DNA of 64,000 nucleotides from Leeia speluncae (GTDB lineage Bacteria; Pseudomonadota; Gammaproteobacteria; Burkholderiales; Leeiaceae): NCBI RefSeq assembly GCF_020564625.1, contig NZ_JAJBZT010000006.1, positions 186,001 to 250,000 of the forward strand, read 5' to 3'. Shown piece by piece: positions 1 to 8,295 of this stretch (position 1 is its first letter; each line of letters starts with the position of its first letter). The notes under the pieces were generated by a model. It saw only the letters and a program-made list of their open reading frames with translations, ran no database searches and was not told where the DNA came from. The position numbers and the translations under genes were made by a program.

Positions 1-139
1 CTTTGTACCTGTTGGTCTAGCACTAGGCGAAGCGAAGCCTGATACTATCAAAGTAGGTGTGCCGGCTGTGTTGATTTCTCGGCAGATCATGGGGCCAGTG
101 TCTGTGCTAATTGCATGGCTGGCAAGCTTCGCTTTGTAA
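1..139 (+). CDS. srlE: PTS glucitol/sorbitol-type transporter subunit IIBC, C-terminal end (partial)
   Basis: The window opens inside a reading frame (codons from position 2) that ends with TAA at 137-139. The 45 visible residues contain a motif of the type GVPAVLISRQIMGP followed by a hydrophobic stretch, which resembles the C-terminal membrane end of the glucitol/sorbitol IIB-IIC2 component. The identification leans on the next gene, an unmistakable glucitol-family IIA, 15 bp downstream. In this PTS family the IIBC and IIC2 parts form the membrane channel and pass phosphate from IIA to the incoming polyol. The rest of the gene, and probably the IIC subunit and regulator, lie outside the window. 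Confidence 0.6.
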   Translation, partial: FVPVGLALGEAKPDTIKVGVPAVLISRQIMGPVSVLIAWLASFAL

Positions 140-154
140 GAAAAGGGCTAAAAA

Positions 155-532
155 ATGGTTTATTACAGTACAAATATCACGGAAGTAGGACCAGAAGTCT
201 TTGATTTACTGGATGGTGGAGTATTAATTCTTTATGCAGATGGTGCGCCGGAGGCATTGGCCGAAGTGGCTGTACAGCACTTGGTGGATGTGAACGATCC
301 GTCTAAGCAACCGACAGTTGGTGATTCGTTAATGATTGGTGAGCAGAAGGTCAAAATCACTGCCATTGGCGAAACTGCGTGGCATAAGGTACAAGATTTA
401 GGGCATGTAGTGTTTAGCTTTAATGGTGCCGATGTTGCGGAAAGACCTGGGGAAATTTGTACTGAAGCCTTAGATGTGGACGTGCTGAAACAATCCCTGA
501 TGTCCGGTTGTTCGCTTGCTATAGCGAATTAA
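155..532 (+). CDS. srlB: PTS glucitol/sorbitol-type transporter subunit IIA
   Basis: A 125-residue cytoplasmic protein of the length of the glucitol/sorbitol-specific IIA family (about 120 residues). The order of features fits: an N-terminal strand with YSTNITEVG, a central segment GDSLMIGEQKVKITAIGE and the stretch LGHVVFSFNGADVAERPG, where the conserved LGH-F-G pattern is typical of the family. IIA receives phosphate from HPr (here from the fused HPr-EI encoded next) and donates it to IIB. An AAGGG ribosome site sits 7 bp before the ATG. Glucitol is the family's classical substrate, but the downstream catabolic genes do not include a sorbitol-6-phosphate dehydrogenase, so the actual polyol may differ. 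Confidence 0.85.
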   Translation: MVYYSTNITEVGPEVFDLLDGGVLILYADGAPEALAEVAVQHLVDVNDPSKQPTVGDSLMIGEQKVKITAIGETAWHKVQDLGHVVFSFNGADVAERPGEICTEALDVDVLKQSLMSGCSLAIAN

Positions 533-560
533 GAAAAGGGCCTTACGGGGCTCTTTTCTT
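531..560 (+). terminator. Hairpin between IIA and HPr-EI genes
   Basis: A 12-bp inverted repeat (AAGAAAAGGGCC / GGCTCTTTTCTT, one mismatch, loop TTACGG) begins on the IIA stop codon. The 3' arm is T-rich but is followed by A residues, so it is more likely a partial terminator or mRNA-stabilising stem than a full stop; the HPr-EI gene starts 22 bp further on and should be read through it. Confidence 0.5.
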
Positions 561-582
561 AAAAAAGTAGAGAGAATACGCC

Positions 583-2541
583 ATGATCTTGCTAGATGCC
601 CAAGTGCGTGTGAAAGAAGGGCTTCACACAAGACCAGCTGCTCAGCTGGCAAAAATGCTAAAGAAATTTGATAGCGCGATTGATATTAAAAATCACGCTG
701 GTAAATCTGCAAATGCAAAAAGCTCGGTGAAATTAATGCTATTAGGCGTTAAGGAAATGGAGCAAATTCAGATTGCCTTAGATGGGCCGGATGAGTCTGA
801 AGCGAGTGAATTTATTATGGAGTCGCTATCTGATCCTAATTTTGGATTGGATATTGCAGATGATGCAGGCACCATTGTGCAAGGTGCAATGCCGCTAGAA
901 CAGGCGGAAAAAAAGCCTGTGTTATTTGCTCACCACGGGATTAAGGGTATCTCTGGTAGTAAAGGGTGTGCGGCGGGGGCTGTTTACATCTATATACCTC
1001 AAAAGTTGACGGCAGATCGTCAGGTCATTGAAGCGGAAGACGTGCCAAATGAACTCAATCGTTTTAGAAAATCATTGGGGGAACTAGAAAAACGATTTGT
1101 GGTATCCGCATCTTCTGATAACCAGAATGCACAAATCATTCAAGCCTTAATGGATGTCGCTCAGGACGAAGAGTTTGTTGGGGCAATTATTAGAGGGATT
1201 GAAGATAAAGGGGATGCTGCCGCAGTGACGTTAAGAGTCGGTGCAGTGCTTGCGGCCACCTTTGAAGCGATGCCCGACGAATATATGCGTGCGAGAGCAG
1301 AGGATATTCGTGGCGTGACACGCCAGCTTGCGTCAATTTTATTGGGGCAAAAACTACCCGATTTAACGGCAATTGAAGATGACTGCATCTTGGTTGCGAA
1401 TGACCTGAGTGCTTGGGAGTTTTCTAAAGTACCAATTGATAAGGTCATGGGGTTAGTGTGTATTGGAGGTTCTGCGACTTCACACGTGGCGATTATGGCC
1501 AGAACCTATGGTCGTCCGGCGGTATTGGGTGTTCCGCTCACCGAAGCGGATTTACAAAAGGCTAAGACGATTATTGTGGATGGTGATGAGGGTCATATCA
1601 TCATTAATCCAGAAGAAAATGAACTGGCACACTATCAGCGCGTCATTGAAGCAGAAAATGAGCGTAAACATGGCTTAGCTAAATATAAAGAGTTAATTCC
1701 AGCGACTCGTAGTGGCAAACGCATTGAAGTGGCGGCGAATTTGGGTTCTTTAGCCGAAATTAAGCTGGCCAAAGAAGCGGGTGCAATGGGGGTTGGGCTC
1801 TTTAGGACAGAACTCTTGTTTATGCAGGGCAAGCAGTTGCCAGACGAAAACGAGCAGTTTGAAACCTATAAAGAATTGCTGACTGCATTTTCACCTCTAC
1901 CTGTGATTATCCGTACCCTAGATATTGGGGGGGATAAACCCGTTGCAGGGATTGAATTTCCTAAGGAAGAAAATCCATTTTTGGGTTGGCGCGGTGTTCG
2001 GATGTGTCTAGATCGCCTAGATGTCTTCAAGCCTCAGTTAAGAGCGCTATTGAGAGCGGCTGCATTTGGCAACTTAAAAATTATGGTGCCGATGATTAGC
2101 GATGTAGAAGAGGTGCGTAAAGTCAAAGTGCTGCTCAATATTTGTCGAGAAGAATTACGTTCTGAACAAATCGCGGTGGGTGACTTTGAGTTAGGGATTA
2201 TGATTGAAACCCCAGCCGCCGTTCTGCAAGCAGATGCGATGGCCGAAGAAGTGTCTTTTTTCTCGATTGGCACTAACGATTTAACGCAGTATGTTATGGC
2301 TGTTGACCGTGCGAATGCGCAAATCTCTGGGTTGTATCGGACCAGCCATCCAGCAGTATTAAAAGCGGTTGAGCTAACTTGTGAGGCGGCGCAAAAAGCA
2401 GGGATCTGGGTGGGGATTTGCGGGGAGTCTGCCGCAGATCAGCAACTGACCGAGGCGTTTGTGAATTTTGGGGTATCTGAATTAAGTATGAGCCCCGCTT
2501 CTATCTTGGCGATGAAGAAGAAAATTACCGAACTGAACTAA
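583..2541 (+). CDS. Fused HPr-enzyme I PTS phosphotransferase
   Basis: A 652-residue cytoplasmic protein joining two general PTS components. Residues 1 to about 90 are an HPr domain with the phospho-histidine motif GLHTRPA (His15), and Ser47 aligns with the regulatory Ser46 of Gram-positive HPr. Residues from about 120 on are enzyme I: the phosphohistidine motif GGSATSHVAIMAR (His301), the PEP-binding barrel motifs (GLFRTELLFM, RTLDIGGDK, SFFSIGTNDLTQY) and the active-site cysteine in GICGES (Cys613). It takes phosphate from PEP, relays it to its own HPr domain and then to the IIA above. Fusion and position between transporter and catabolic genes suggest a dedicated phosphate source for this polyol system. 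The AAGGAGG ribosome site of the next gene overlaps its stop codon. Confidence 0.92.
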   Translation: MILLDAQVRVKEGLHTRPAAQLAKMLKKFDSAIDIKNHAGKSANAKSSVKLMLLGVKEMEQIQIALDGPDESEASEFIMESLSDPNFGLDIADDAGTIVQGAMPLEQAEKKPVLFAHHGIKGISGSKGCAAGAVYIYIPQKLTADRQVIEAEDVPNELNRFRKSLGELEKRFVVSASSDNQNAQIIQALMDVAQDEEFVGAIIRGIEDKGDAAAVTLRVGAVLAATFEAMPDEYMRARAEDIRGVTRQLASILLGQKLPDLTAIEDDCILVANDLSAWEFSKVPIDKVMGLVCIGGSATSHVAIMARTYGRPAVLGVPLTEADLQKAKTIIVDGDEGHIIINPEENELAHYQRVIEAENERKHGLAKYKELIPATRSGKRIEVAANLGSLAEIKLAKEAGAMGVGLFRTELLFMQGKQLPDENEQFETYKELLTAFSPLPVIIRTLDIGGDKPVAGIEFPKEENPFLGWRGVRMCLDRLDVFKPQLRALLRAAAFGNLKIMVPMISDVEEVRKVKVLLNICREELRSEQIAVGDFELGIMIETPAAVLQADAMAEEVSFFSIGTNDLTQYVMAVDRANAQISGLYRTSHPAVLKAVELTCEAAQKAGIWVGICGESAADQQLTEAFVNFGVSELSMSPASILAMKKKITELN

Positions 2542-2552
2542 GGAGGGTAGAA

Positions 2553-3224
2553 ATGGCGAATTGGCCAAAATTTTTACTCTCTGACTGTGATGGCGTCATT
2601 GTCGATAGCGAGACAATTGCAGAATCTGTCGTCATCGAAGTATTTGCAGAGAGTTTCGGTCGGGAAACCGTGGAAGAGGAGCTACACAATACCTTTGGTA
2701 TTCGGGTGATGGATATATTGGCAAATTTAGAGCGAAATCATCGCAAACAATTGCCTGAAGCATCGCGCCAGCTTTTATTAAAGCAAATTGATGATTTGGT
2801 TGCAGAGCGTGCACCCGCAATGCCTAAAGTAAAAGAAGTTTACTGTAGCTTGGGTTTGCCTGTTGCCGTGGTATCCAATAGCTCACCGGATCGTATTTTT
2901 AAAAGCATCCAAACGGCGGGTATTGTCGAACTAGTCGATAAGCATTATTACAGTGGCGATATTGTCCCCATGCCAAAACCAGCGCCAGATGTGTATTTGG
3001 CAGCCGCGTATGGTTTGGGTGCTTACCCAAAAGACTGTGTGGCGATTGAAGATAGCGTGGCAGGAGTAAAAGCAGCGGTTGCTGCAGGGATTCCCGTTGT
3101 TGGTTTTGTTGGTGGTCAGCATATTAAACCAGGTCATACAGAGGTACTGAAGAACCTTGGCGCTTTTGCAGTAATCGACGATTTTGGGGAGTTAAAAAGC
3201 GTATTTCAGTATCGCCTTGCTTAA
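2553..3224 (+). CDS. HAD-superfamily (subclass IA) sugar-phosphate phosphatase or phosphoglucomutase-like protein
   Basis: A 223-residue HAD hydrolase of the beta-phosphoglucomutase-like branch. Motif I is DCDGVIVDSE (Asp11 nucleophile, Asp13 general acid), motif II is VSNSS, motif III the lysine in MPKPAPDVY and motif IV CVAIEDS; a helical cap lies between motifs I and II. Such proteins dephosphorylate or isomerise small sugar phosphates. It follows the HPr-EI gene by 11 bp with a strong AAGGAGG site, and ends the PTS transcription unit. In this setting it may drain an accumulating polyol phosphate, or open a second branch of the pathway; the substrate cannot be read from the sequence. Confidence 0.85.
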   Translation: MANWPKFLLSDCDGVIVDSETIAESVVIEVFAESFGRETVEEELHNTFGIRVMDILANLERNHRKQLPEASRQLLLKQIDDLVAERAPAMPKVKEVYCSLGLPVAVVSNSSPDRIFKSIQTAGIVELVDKHYYSGDIVPMPKPAPDVYLAAAYGLGAYPKDCVAIEDSVAGVKAAVAAGIPVVGFVGGQHIKPGHTEVLKNLGAFAVIDDFGELKSVFQYRLA

Positions 3225-3407
3225 ACACGATTCTAGAGGTTCGGTCGTTGTCTGCTTGTTCTGTCTCCAATAGATGAGCGGGCCGACTGTTCAAGACAAG
3301 TGACGGTTCATCACTTGTTTAGATAGTGTTGAAGGTAGGGGATACACAACACTATTTGGGTGCTGCTTGGTTCTTTTCGGGGGATGAGAATCAACGTGCC
3401 ATACACC

Positions 3408-3440
3408 AAGCCGACTTTTTAAGTCGGCTTTCTTTTTTTC
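3408..3440 (+). terminator. Rho-independent terminator of the PTS operon
   Basis: Perfect 10-bp stem AAGCCGACTT / AAGTCGGCTT with a TTT loop, followed by TCTTTTTTT. It lies 184 bp after the HAD phosphatase stop codon and before the promoter of the next operon. Confidence 0.85.
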
Positions 3441-3478
3441 TATCGCTTGGTTCATGTGGTGAAAAATCTTTATTCTTT

Positions 3479-3568
3479 GAACATTTGAATTTTTAAAAAT
3501 AAAAATGTTATTTTTTGTTGATTTAAAATGAACATTGAAATAATATAAAAAACAAATGTACACATTTG
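3479..3568 (+). promoter_or_regulatory. Candidate promoter and operators of the reductoisomerase-dehydrogenase operon
   Basis: A possible -35 TTGATT (3518-3523) and -10 TAATAT (3541-3546) are 17 bp apart. Just after the expected start is an inverted repeat CAAATG-TACA-CATTTG (3553-3568), well placed for repression. The octamer TGAACATT occurs twice in the same orientation (3479 and 3529), 50 bp apart. These are by-eye calls in AT-rich DNA, so confidence is low; the cognate regulator is not in the window. Confidence 0.35.
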
Positions 3569-3600
3569 CTTGTAATCGATAGAACAAAAGAGGAGACATC

Positions 3601-4917
3601 ATGAGCGAATTTTTTCCAAGTGGTTTAGCTGCAGATTTGTATCAACGATCATTGACTGGTAAGCCAATCCGAATTGGTCTAATTGGCTCTGGCATGATGG
3701 GAACGGATATTGTTACTCAGGTCATGCAAATGAAAGGTATTGCGGTTGCAGCAATTGCAGATCTAAATATAAACGCTGCTAAAAATGCTGTTATATCAGC
3801 AGGATATGATCAAAGTGTGGCAAAAATTGTAGAAACACAAAATGACTTTGATGCGTCGGTTGAACGTGGATTTATTACGCTAACGCAAGATGCGAAGCTG
3901 GTTTGTGAAAGTGTACTAATTGATGTGGTTGTGGATGCAACCGGTAAACCAGATGTGGGTGCGGTGATTGGTTTAAATGCCATGCAACACGGCAAACATC
4001 TGGTGATGATGAATGTGGAAGCTGATGTAACGATCGGAACATATTTAAAACATGAAGCAGATAAGTTAGGTGTTGTGTATTCCTTGGGTGCGGGGGATGA
4101 GCCGAGTTCTACTATTGAACTAATTAACTTTGTCTCTGCGCTGGGTTACCCGGTGATCGCCGCTGGTAAAGGGAAAAATAACCCTCTGAATATTGATGCG
4201 ACACCAGATGATTATCGTGAAGAAGCGCTCAGCAAATCGCTGAATCCACGTCTTTTAGTCGAATTTGTGGATGGCTCTAAAACCGCAGTGGAAATGTCTG
4301 CAATTGCTAATGCAACAGGCCTCGTACCTGATATTCCAGGTATGCATGGCCCAGCCGCCTCTCTAGACGAACTTCACAAAGTGTTATGCCCGAAAGAAGA
4401 CGGTGGTGTGCTGAGTCGTAAAGGGGTGGTGGATTACACCATCGGGAAAGGTGTTGCACCGGGGGTGTTTGTGGTAGCAGAAATGTCTCACCCACGACTA
4501 CGCGAAAGAATGGATTACCTCAAATTAGGTAAAGGCCCTTACTACACCTTCTATCGTCCATATCACCTATGTAGCTTGGAAGTGCCGCTAACCTGCGCAC
4601 GTGTGGTGCTGTATGGTCGCCCAGATATGGCGCCAATTGCTAAACCAACCGCAGAAGTGACTGCTGTCGCCAAGAAAGATTTGATGCCTGGTGATCGCCT
4701 CGATGCGATTGGTGAATACACCTACCGCGCTTACGCCATGGAAGCACAAGATGCCTTAGCGAAACGGGCAGTGCCTTGCGGCTTATTGGAAAAAGGGATT
4801 GTGACGCAGCCTATCCGTAAGGGCGAACTACTCACTTTTGACAATACCGCACCAGATGAAAGCGCATTGATTTTTGAATTACGCCGTCGTCAAGATCAAT
4901 TGGTAAGAGGTTTATGA
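3601..4917 (+). CDS. DRL-family (DXR-like) NAD(P)-dependent reductoisomerase with SAF domain
   Basis: A 438-residue cytoplasmic oxidoreductase. Residues 22-35 (PIRIGLIGSGMMGT) are a Rossmann GxGxxG motif, the middle is homoserine-dehydrogenase-like, and roughly the last 100 residues form an SAF domain (KKDLMPGDRLD...GIVTQPIRKGELLT). This architecture is that of the DRL family, whose Brucella member interconverts 1-deoxy-D-xylulose 5-phosphate and 2-C-methyl-D-erythritol 4-phosphate; automatic annotation often calls such proteins homoserine dehydrogenase-like or FlgA-like because of the domains. It heads a five-gene operon and overlaps the next gene's region by the ATGA at its stop. Operon context suggests a catabolic role, oxidising a methyl-branched polyol phosphate to a 1-deoxyketose phosphate. 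The exact substrate is inferred, not seen. GAGGAG precedes the ATG. Confidence 0.75.
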   Translation: MSEFFPSGLAADLYQRSLTGKPIRIGLIGSGMMGTDIVTQVMQMKGIAVAAIADLNINAAKNAVISAGYDQSVAKIVETQNDFDASVERGFITLTQDAKLVCESVLIDVVVDATGKPDVGAVIGLNAMQHGKHLVMMNVEADVTIGTYLKHEADKLGVVYSLGAGDEPSSTIELINFVSALGYPVIAAGKGKNNPLNIDATPDDYREEALSKSLNPRLLVEFVDGSKTAVEMSAIANATGLVPDIPGMHGPAASLDELHKVLCPKEDGGVLSRKGVVDYTIGKGVAPGVFVVAEMSHPRLRERMDYLKLGKGPYYTFYRPYHLCSLEVPLTCARVVLYGRPDMAPIAKPTAEVTAVAKKDLMPGDRLDAIGEYTYRAYAMEAQDALAKRAVPCGLLEKGIVTQPIRKGELLTFDNTAPDESALIFELRRRQDQLVRGL

Positions 4918-4925
4918 GGCTAAAC

Positions 4926-5924
4926 ATGGAAAATCTAACCACTAAGGCAACCTTTGTTTACGAGTTGCTTGGCAAAGCAAAGCTTCACAATGCACTTCGA
5001 CAAATGCATTTGATTCGCCTTTTTGAAGAAGGGGCAGAGCAATCCTATATGAAAGGGTTGGTTCACGGCACGATGCACCTTTCTATTGGGCAAGAAGCCA
5101 GTGCAGTAGGGGTGGGCATTTTATTAGAAAAAGAAGACTACATTACTTCTACTCACCGGGGGCATGGCCACTGTATTACCAAAGGTGCCGAGCCTAAATA
5201 CATGTTTGCCGAATTTTTCGGTAAAGATACAGGCTACTGCCGTGGCCGTGGTGGTTCGATGCATATTGCGGATGTGAGCAGTGGCAACCTAGGCGCGAAT
5301 GGCATTGTCGGTGGTGGGATGCCAATTGCAGTTGGTGCCGCGCTAGCGCTAAAGCAGCAAAAGAAGAAAAACGTGGTGGTTTGTTTTTTTGGTGATGGAG
5401 CAAATAACGAAGGTGCCTTCCATGAAAGCCTAAACATGGCGGCCATTTGGAAGTTGCCAGTCATCTTTGTTTGCGAAAATAACCAATACGGCATGTCGAC
5501 TTCTGTGGAACGTTCAACCGCCGTAAAACGGATTGCACAACGCGCTCAAGCTTACGATATGCCTGGTGTGACGGTGGATGGCAATATTTTCTCAGAGGTT
5601 GCCTCTGCTGCCAATGAAGCAATTGAAAGAGCCAGAAATGGGGAAGGCCCAACGCTAATTGAGTGTTTAACTTATCGTCATCGTGGCCACTCGAAGAGTG
5701 ACCGCAACCGCTACAGAACTAAAGAAGAAATCGAAAACTGGATGAAGCGCGATCCAATTGGATTGTTTGAACAAGACTTGCTAGAGGCTGGCTTAATTAA
5801 TGAGTCAGACATCGAAGCCATTGTCAAAAGTGCCGAGCAAGAAATTGAAGAGGGTATTCAATTTGCAAAAGATAGCCCAGCACCTGAACTCAGTAGTTTG
5901 ACAAGTTTTGTTTATACCAATTAA
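4926..5924 (+). CDS. acoA: Acyloin (acetoin-type) dehydrogenase E1 component, alpha subunit
   Basis: A 332-residue thiamine-diphosphate-dependent E1 alpha subunit. The thiamine-binding motif [13 protein letters not shown] begins at residue 156 and runs to the CENN of the motif's end; [20 protein letters not shown] and [11 protein letters not shown] are standard E1 alpha blocks. E1 alpha2beta2 decarboxylates 2-oxo acids or, in the acetoin dehydrogenase branch, cleaves acyloins, handing the acyl group to lipoyl-E2. The start at 4926 is chosen because GAGG lies 6 bp before it; an ATG at 4914 overlapping the previous stop has its AAGAGG only 3 bp away. The E2 downstream is of acetoin type, which makes an acyloin the likely substrate. 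Confidence 0.85.
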   Translation: MENLTTKATFVYELLGKAKLHNALRQMHLIRLFEEGAEQSYMKGLVHGTMHLSIGQEASAVGVGILLEKEDYITSTHRGHGHCITKGAEPKYMFAEFFGKDTGYCRGRGGSMHIADVSSGNLGANGIVGGGMPIAVGAALALKQQKKKNVVVCFFGDGANNEGAFHESLNMAAIWKLPVIFVCENNQYGMSTSVERSTAVKRIAQRAQAYDMPGVTVDGNIFSEVASAANEAIERARNGEGPTLIECLTYRHRGHSKSDRNRYRTKEEIENWMKRDPIGLFEQDLLEAGLINESDIEAIVKSAEQEIEEGIQFAKDSPAPELSSLTSFVYTN

Positions 5925-5937
5925 GAGGATGCCGCAA

Positions 5938-6945
5938 ATGTCTGAAGTACGTGAATTGAGTTATGCGCAGGCGATTCAAGAAGCTTTGGCGATTGCCATG
6001 GATCGCGATGAGCGCGTCTTCCTGATGGGGGAAGATATTGGTGTGTATGGCGGCGCTTTTCAGGTAACGGGGGATTTGGTTCACCGTTTCGGTGAAGAGC
6101 GTGTAATGGATACGCCAATCTCTGAATTAGCGGGTGCTGGTGCAGCAGTTGGTGCTGCATTGCTCGATCGCAGACCTGTGTTTGAGTTTCAGTTTTCAGA
6201 TTTTGCTTCTTTAGCAATGGAGCAAATTGTCAACCAAGCAGCAAAAATTCGTTTCATGTTGGGTGGGAAGACCTCCGTTCCATTGGTCATGCGATTCCCG
6301 TGCGGCTCTGGAACCGGCGCTGCTGCTCAACACAGTCAAAGCTTAGAGGCTTGGTTTGCCCATGTGCCAGGGCTAAAAGTTATTCAACCAACTACGCCTC
6401 ATGATGTAAAAGGGATGTTGTTGGCAGCCATTGCCGATCCAGATCCTGTCTTAATTTTTGAACATAAATTACTTTATAAAATGAAAGGCCCTGTGCCAGA
6501 AGGCTATTACACAGAGCCGTTAGATAAAGCCATTGTCAGAACAGAAGGCTCAGATATCACGATTGCCGCATCGGGCATTATGGTTCATCGCGCATTAGAA
6601 GCTGCCGCGATGGTGGCTAAAGAAAATATTAGCGTCGAAGTGATTGATCTACGCTCATTACGTCCGATGGATTATTCAACCTTAATCGAGTCGGTATCTA
6701 AAACCACTCGCCTCATCTGCGTGTATGAAGGAACCAAGCAACTCGGTATCGGTACAGAAGTGGCCGCCGCCATTGCAGAAAGTAGTGCATTTGATCGACT
6801 AGATGCGCCTATCATCCGCCTTGGTGGTGCTGACTGCCCGTTGCCTTACAATCCTGATCTAGAGAGAGCTGCTGTACCTCAAGTGCCTGATATTGTGAGT
6901 GCGATTCGTACATCCCTAAAAGGGGGATCGTCTTATGGCAACTGA
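5938..6945 (+). CDS. acoB: Acyloin (acetoin-type) dehydrogenase E1 component, beta subunit
   Basis: A 335-residue E1 beta subunit with the usual blocks [33 protein letters not shown]-like [19 protein letters not shown] and the C-terminal transketolase domain ([36 protein letters not shown]). It pairs with the alpha subunit to form the thiamine-diphosphate site. The AAGAGG on the stop codon of the alpha gene is 9 bp before the ATG at 5938; in-frame ATGs at 5908 and 5929 are badly spaced and were rejected. The gene ends inside the start of the E2 gene (11-bp overlap), indicating translational coupling. Confidence 0.87.
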   Translation: MSEVRELSYAQAIQEALAIAMDRDERVFLMGEDIGVYGGAFQVTGDLVHRFGEERVMDTPISELAGAGAAVGAALLDRRPVFEFQFSDFASLAMEQIVNQAAKIRFMLGGKTSVPLVMRFPCGSGTGAAAQHSQSLEAWFAHVPGLKVIQPTTPHDVKGMLLAAIADPDPVLIFEHKLLYKMKGPVPEGYYTEPLDKAIVRTEGSDITIAASGIMVHRALEAAAMVAKENISVEVIDLRSLRPMDYSTLIESVSKTTRLICVYEGTKQLGIGTEVAAAIAESSAFDRLDAPIIRLGGADCPLPYNPDLERAAVPQVPDIVSAIRTSLKGGSSYGN

Positions 6946-8230
6946 AGTCATTATGCCCAAAGTAGACATGGACATGACCGAAGGAAAGATTTCGGCATGG
7001 TATGTCAAAGCAGGTGAAATGGTAGAAAAGGGACAGCTGCTATTTGATATTGAAACCGATAAAGCCACGATGGAAGTGGAGTCTCCAGCCAGTGGCAAGA
7101 TTGGTAATATCAACACCGAGCCGCTAGGTAGCCCCATTTTGGTGGGAACACCCGTTGCGTGGGTGTATGCCGAAAATGAGGCGATCGAGGAAGCCGCTTC
7201 TTCAGATGTCACCGAGGCTGACCCCGCTGCTACGGCATCAGCTGCGAGCGAAGTGGCTGATCAAGCCTTGCAGCAGGCCAAAGAAACCGCAGCACATGAA
7301 GTGATCTCCCCATGTGAAACCGCTGAAACTGCATGCAGTCTCTTGCGAGCAACGCCGTTAGCAAGATCCACTGCAAAAGAGCTGGGGATTGATCTCACCA
7401 CCATTAAAGGCTCTGGGCCAAATGGGCGAGTGCAGTTTAAAGATTTACCGACAGACAATGTCGAACAAAAATCGACTTCGTCTTCACTTTATCTTAATTG
7501 GATTACTAAAGGGGCGAATGTCCCATTAGTTGCCATTCATGGCTTTGGTGCAGACCAACTGAGTTGGAAGATACTTAGCAACCATTTTGAAGATATCCCT
7601 ATTTTGGGGGTCGATTTACCTAACCATGGTAAGTCTGGCAAACAAGCGGTCATGAGCATCCCCGCGATTGCAGAGCAAATTGCAGAGGCTTTATTAAACG
7701 AAGGTGTATGCGATTTTCACTTAGTAGGCCATTCGTTGGGTGGGGCAATTGCTGCAGAAGTTGCTGCCAAAGTGGGTAATCGAATCAAGTCACTTACCCT
7801 CATTGCGCCCGCTGGACTAGGGCCAGAAATTAATGCTGATTTTATTCAAGGCTTATGTCGTGCTACTTCTGAAAAGAGCCTCAAACCTTGGCTAGAACTG
7901 CTATACGCAGATCCATCTAAATTAACGGGTTCTTTTGTCGCAACCGCCGCGAAATCTTTAGAGAAAAGTGAAAATCGACAAGCGTTAGAGAAAATGGCAA
8001 ACACACTGATGCCAGATGGTACGCAAGTCCATAGTATTCGTCGGACATTAGCTGCGTTACAACTCCCAATTAAAGTCATTTGGGGGGCTCAAGATCAAAT
8101 TCTGCCAATTAAACATGCACATCTACTCCCGCATTTAGTGGGCTTGCATGTCATTCAACAAGTGGGGCACGTCCCGCAAATCGAATCGCCACAAATAGTG
8201 GCAGAGATACTTAGTTATCAAATGCGGTAG
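6935..8230 (+). CDS. acoC: Lipoyl E2 acyltransferase fused to an alpha/beta hydrolase (AcoC-type)
   Basis: A 431-residue protein with three parts: an N-terminal lipoyl domain (residues 1-80, lipoylated Lys43 in [10 protein letters not shown]), an alanine-rich linker, an E3/E1-binding domain (about 131-170, [15 protein letters not shown]) and a C-terminal alpha/beta hydrolase (about 180-431) with [10 protein letters not shown], nucleophile Ser267 in GHSLGG and His412 in VGHVPQ. Acetoin dehydrogenase E2 (AcoC) has this hydrolase-type C-terminus, unlike pyruvate dehydrogenase E2, whose catalytic domain carries a DHR-type motif. It would transfer an acetyl group from E1 to CoA. No dihydrolipoamide dehydrogenase (E3) gene accompanies it, so E3 must be shared. 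Confidence 0.85.
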   Translation: MATEVIMPKVDMDMTEGKISAWYVKAGEMVEKGQLLFDIETDKATMEVESPASGKIGNINTEPLGSPILVGTPVAWVYAENEAIEEAASSDVTEADPAATASAASEVADQALQQAKETAAHEVISPCETAETACSLLRATPLARSTAKELGIDLTTIKGSGPNGRVQFKDLPTDNVEQKSTSSSLYLNWITKGANVPLVAIHGFGADQLSWKILSNHFEDIPILGVDLPNHGKSGKQAVMSIPAIAEQIAEALLNEGVCDFHLVGHSLGGAIAAEVAAKVGNRIKSLTLIAPAGLGPEINADFIQGLCRATSEKSLKPWLELLYADPSKLTGSFVATAAKSLEKSENRQALEKMANTLMPDGTQVHSIRRTLAALQLPIKVIWGAQDQILPIKHAHLLPHLVGLHVIQQVGHVPQIESPQIVAEILSYQMR

Positions 8231-8250
8231 GGTGGTTTTTCCACTAATTT

Positions 8251-8274
8251 GGGGGCGGTATGCCCCTTTTTTTT
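8251..8274 (+). terminator. Intra-operon terminator between E2 and aldehyde dehydrogenase genes
   Basis: Stem GGGGC / GCCCC with loop GGTAT followed by eight T residues, 21 bp after the E2 stop codon. A smaller hairpin (GGTGG-TTTTT-CCAC) lies just before it. The next gene starts only 22 bp beyond, so this probably lowers rather than stops its transcription. Confidence 0.6.
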
Positions 8275-8295
8275 CGGAAAAAAAGGAGAGAGAGC

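Larger units (their letters stand above)
3225..3600. other. Intergenic region between the PTS operon and the reductoisomerase operon
   Basis: This 376-bp stretch holds no convincing gene. From left to right it contains an 8-bp inverted repeat ACAAGTGA / TCACTTGT (3296-3303 and 3311-3318, 7-nt loop), a strong terminator (3408-3440) and an AT-rich promoter region with candidate operators (3479-3568). It separates two transcription units that probably serve one pathway. Confidence 0.7.

Noticed and set aside
1-3224. A standard sorbitol operon
   Set aside because: The transporter is glucitol-type, but no sorbitol-6-phosphate dehydrogenase is in the window and the downstream genes fit other chemistry. 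Sorbitol remains possible as a substrate since upstream genes are not visible.
3291-3602. A 103-codon minus-strand reading frame in the gap before the reductoisomerase gene
   Set aside because: It runs through a terminator and the promoter region, has AT-rich low-complexity composition and no ribosome site.
5921-6217. Antisense frame over the start of the E1 beta gene
   Set aside because: Opposes a well-supported gene and has His/Gln-rich sequence typical of shadows.
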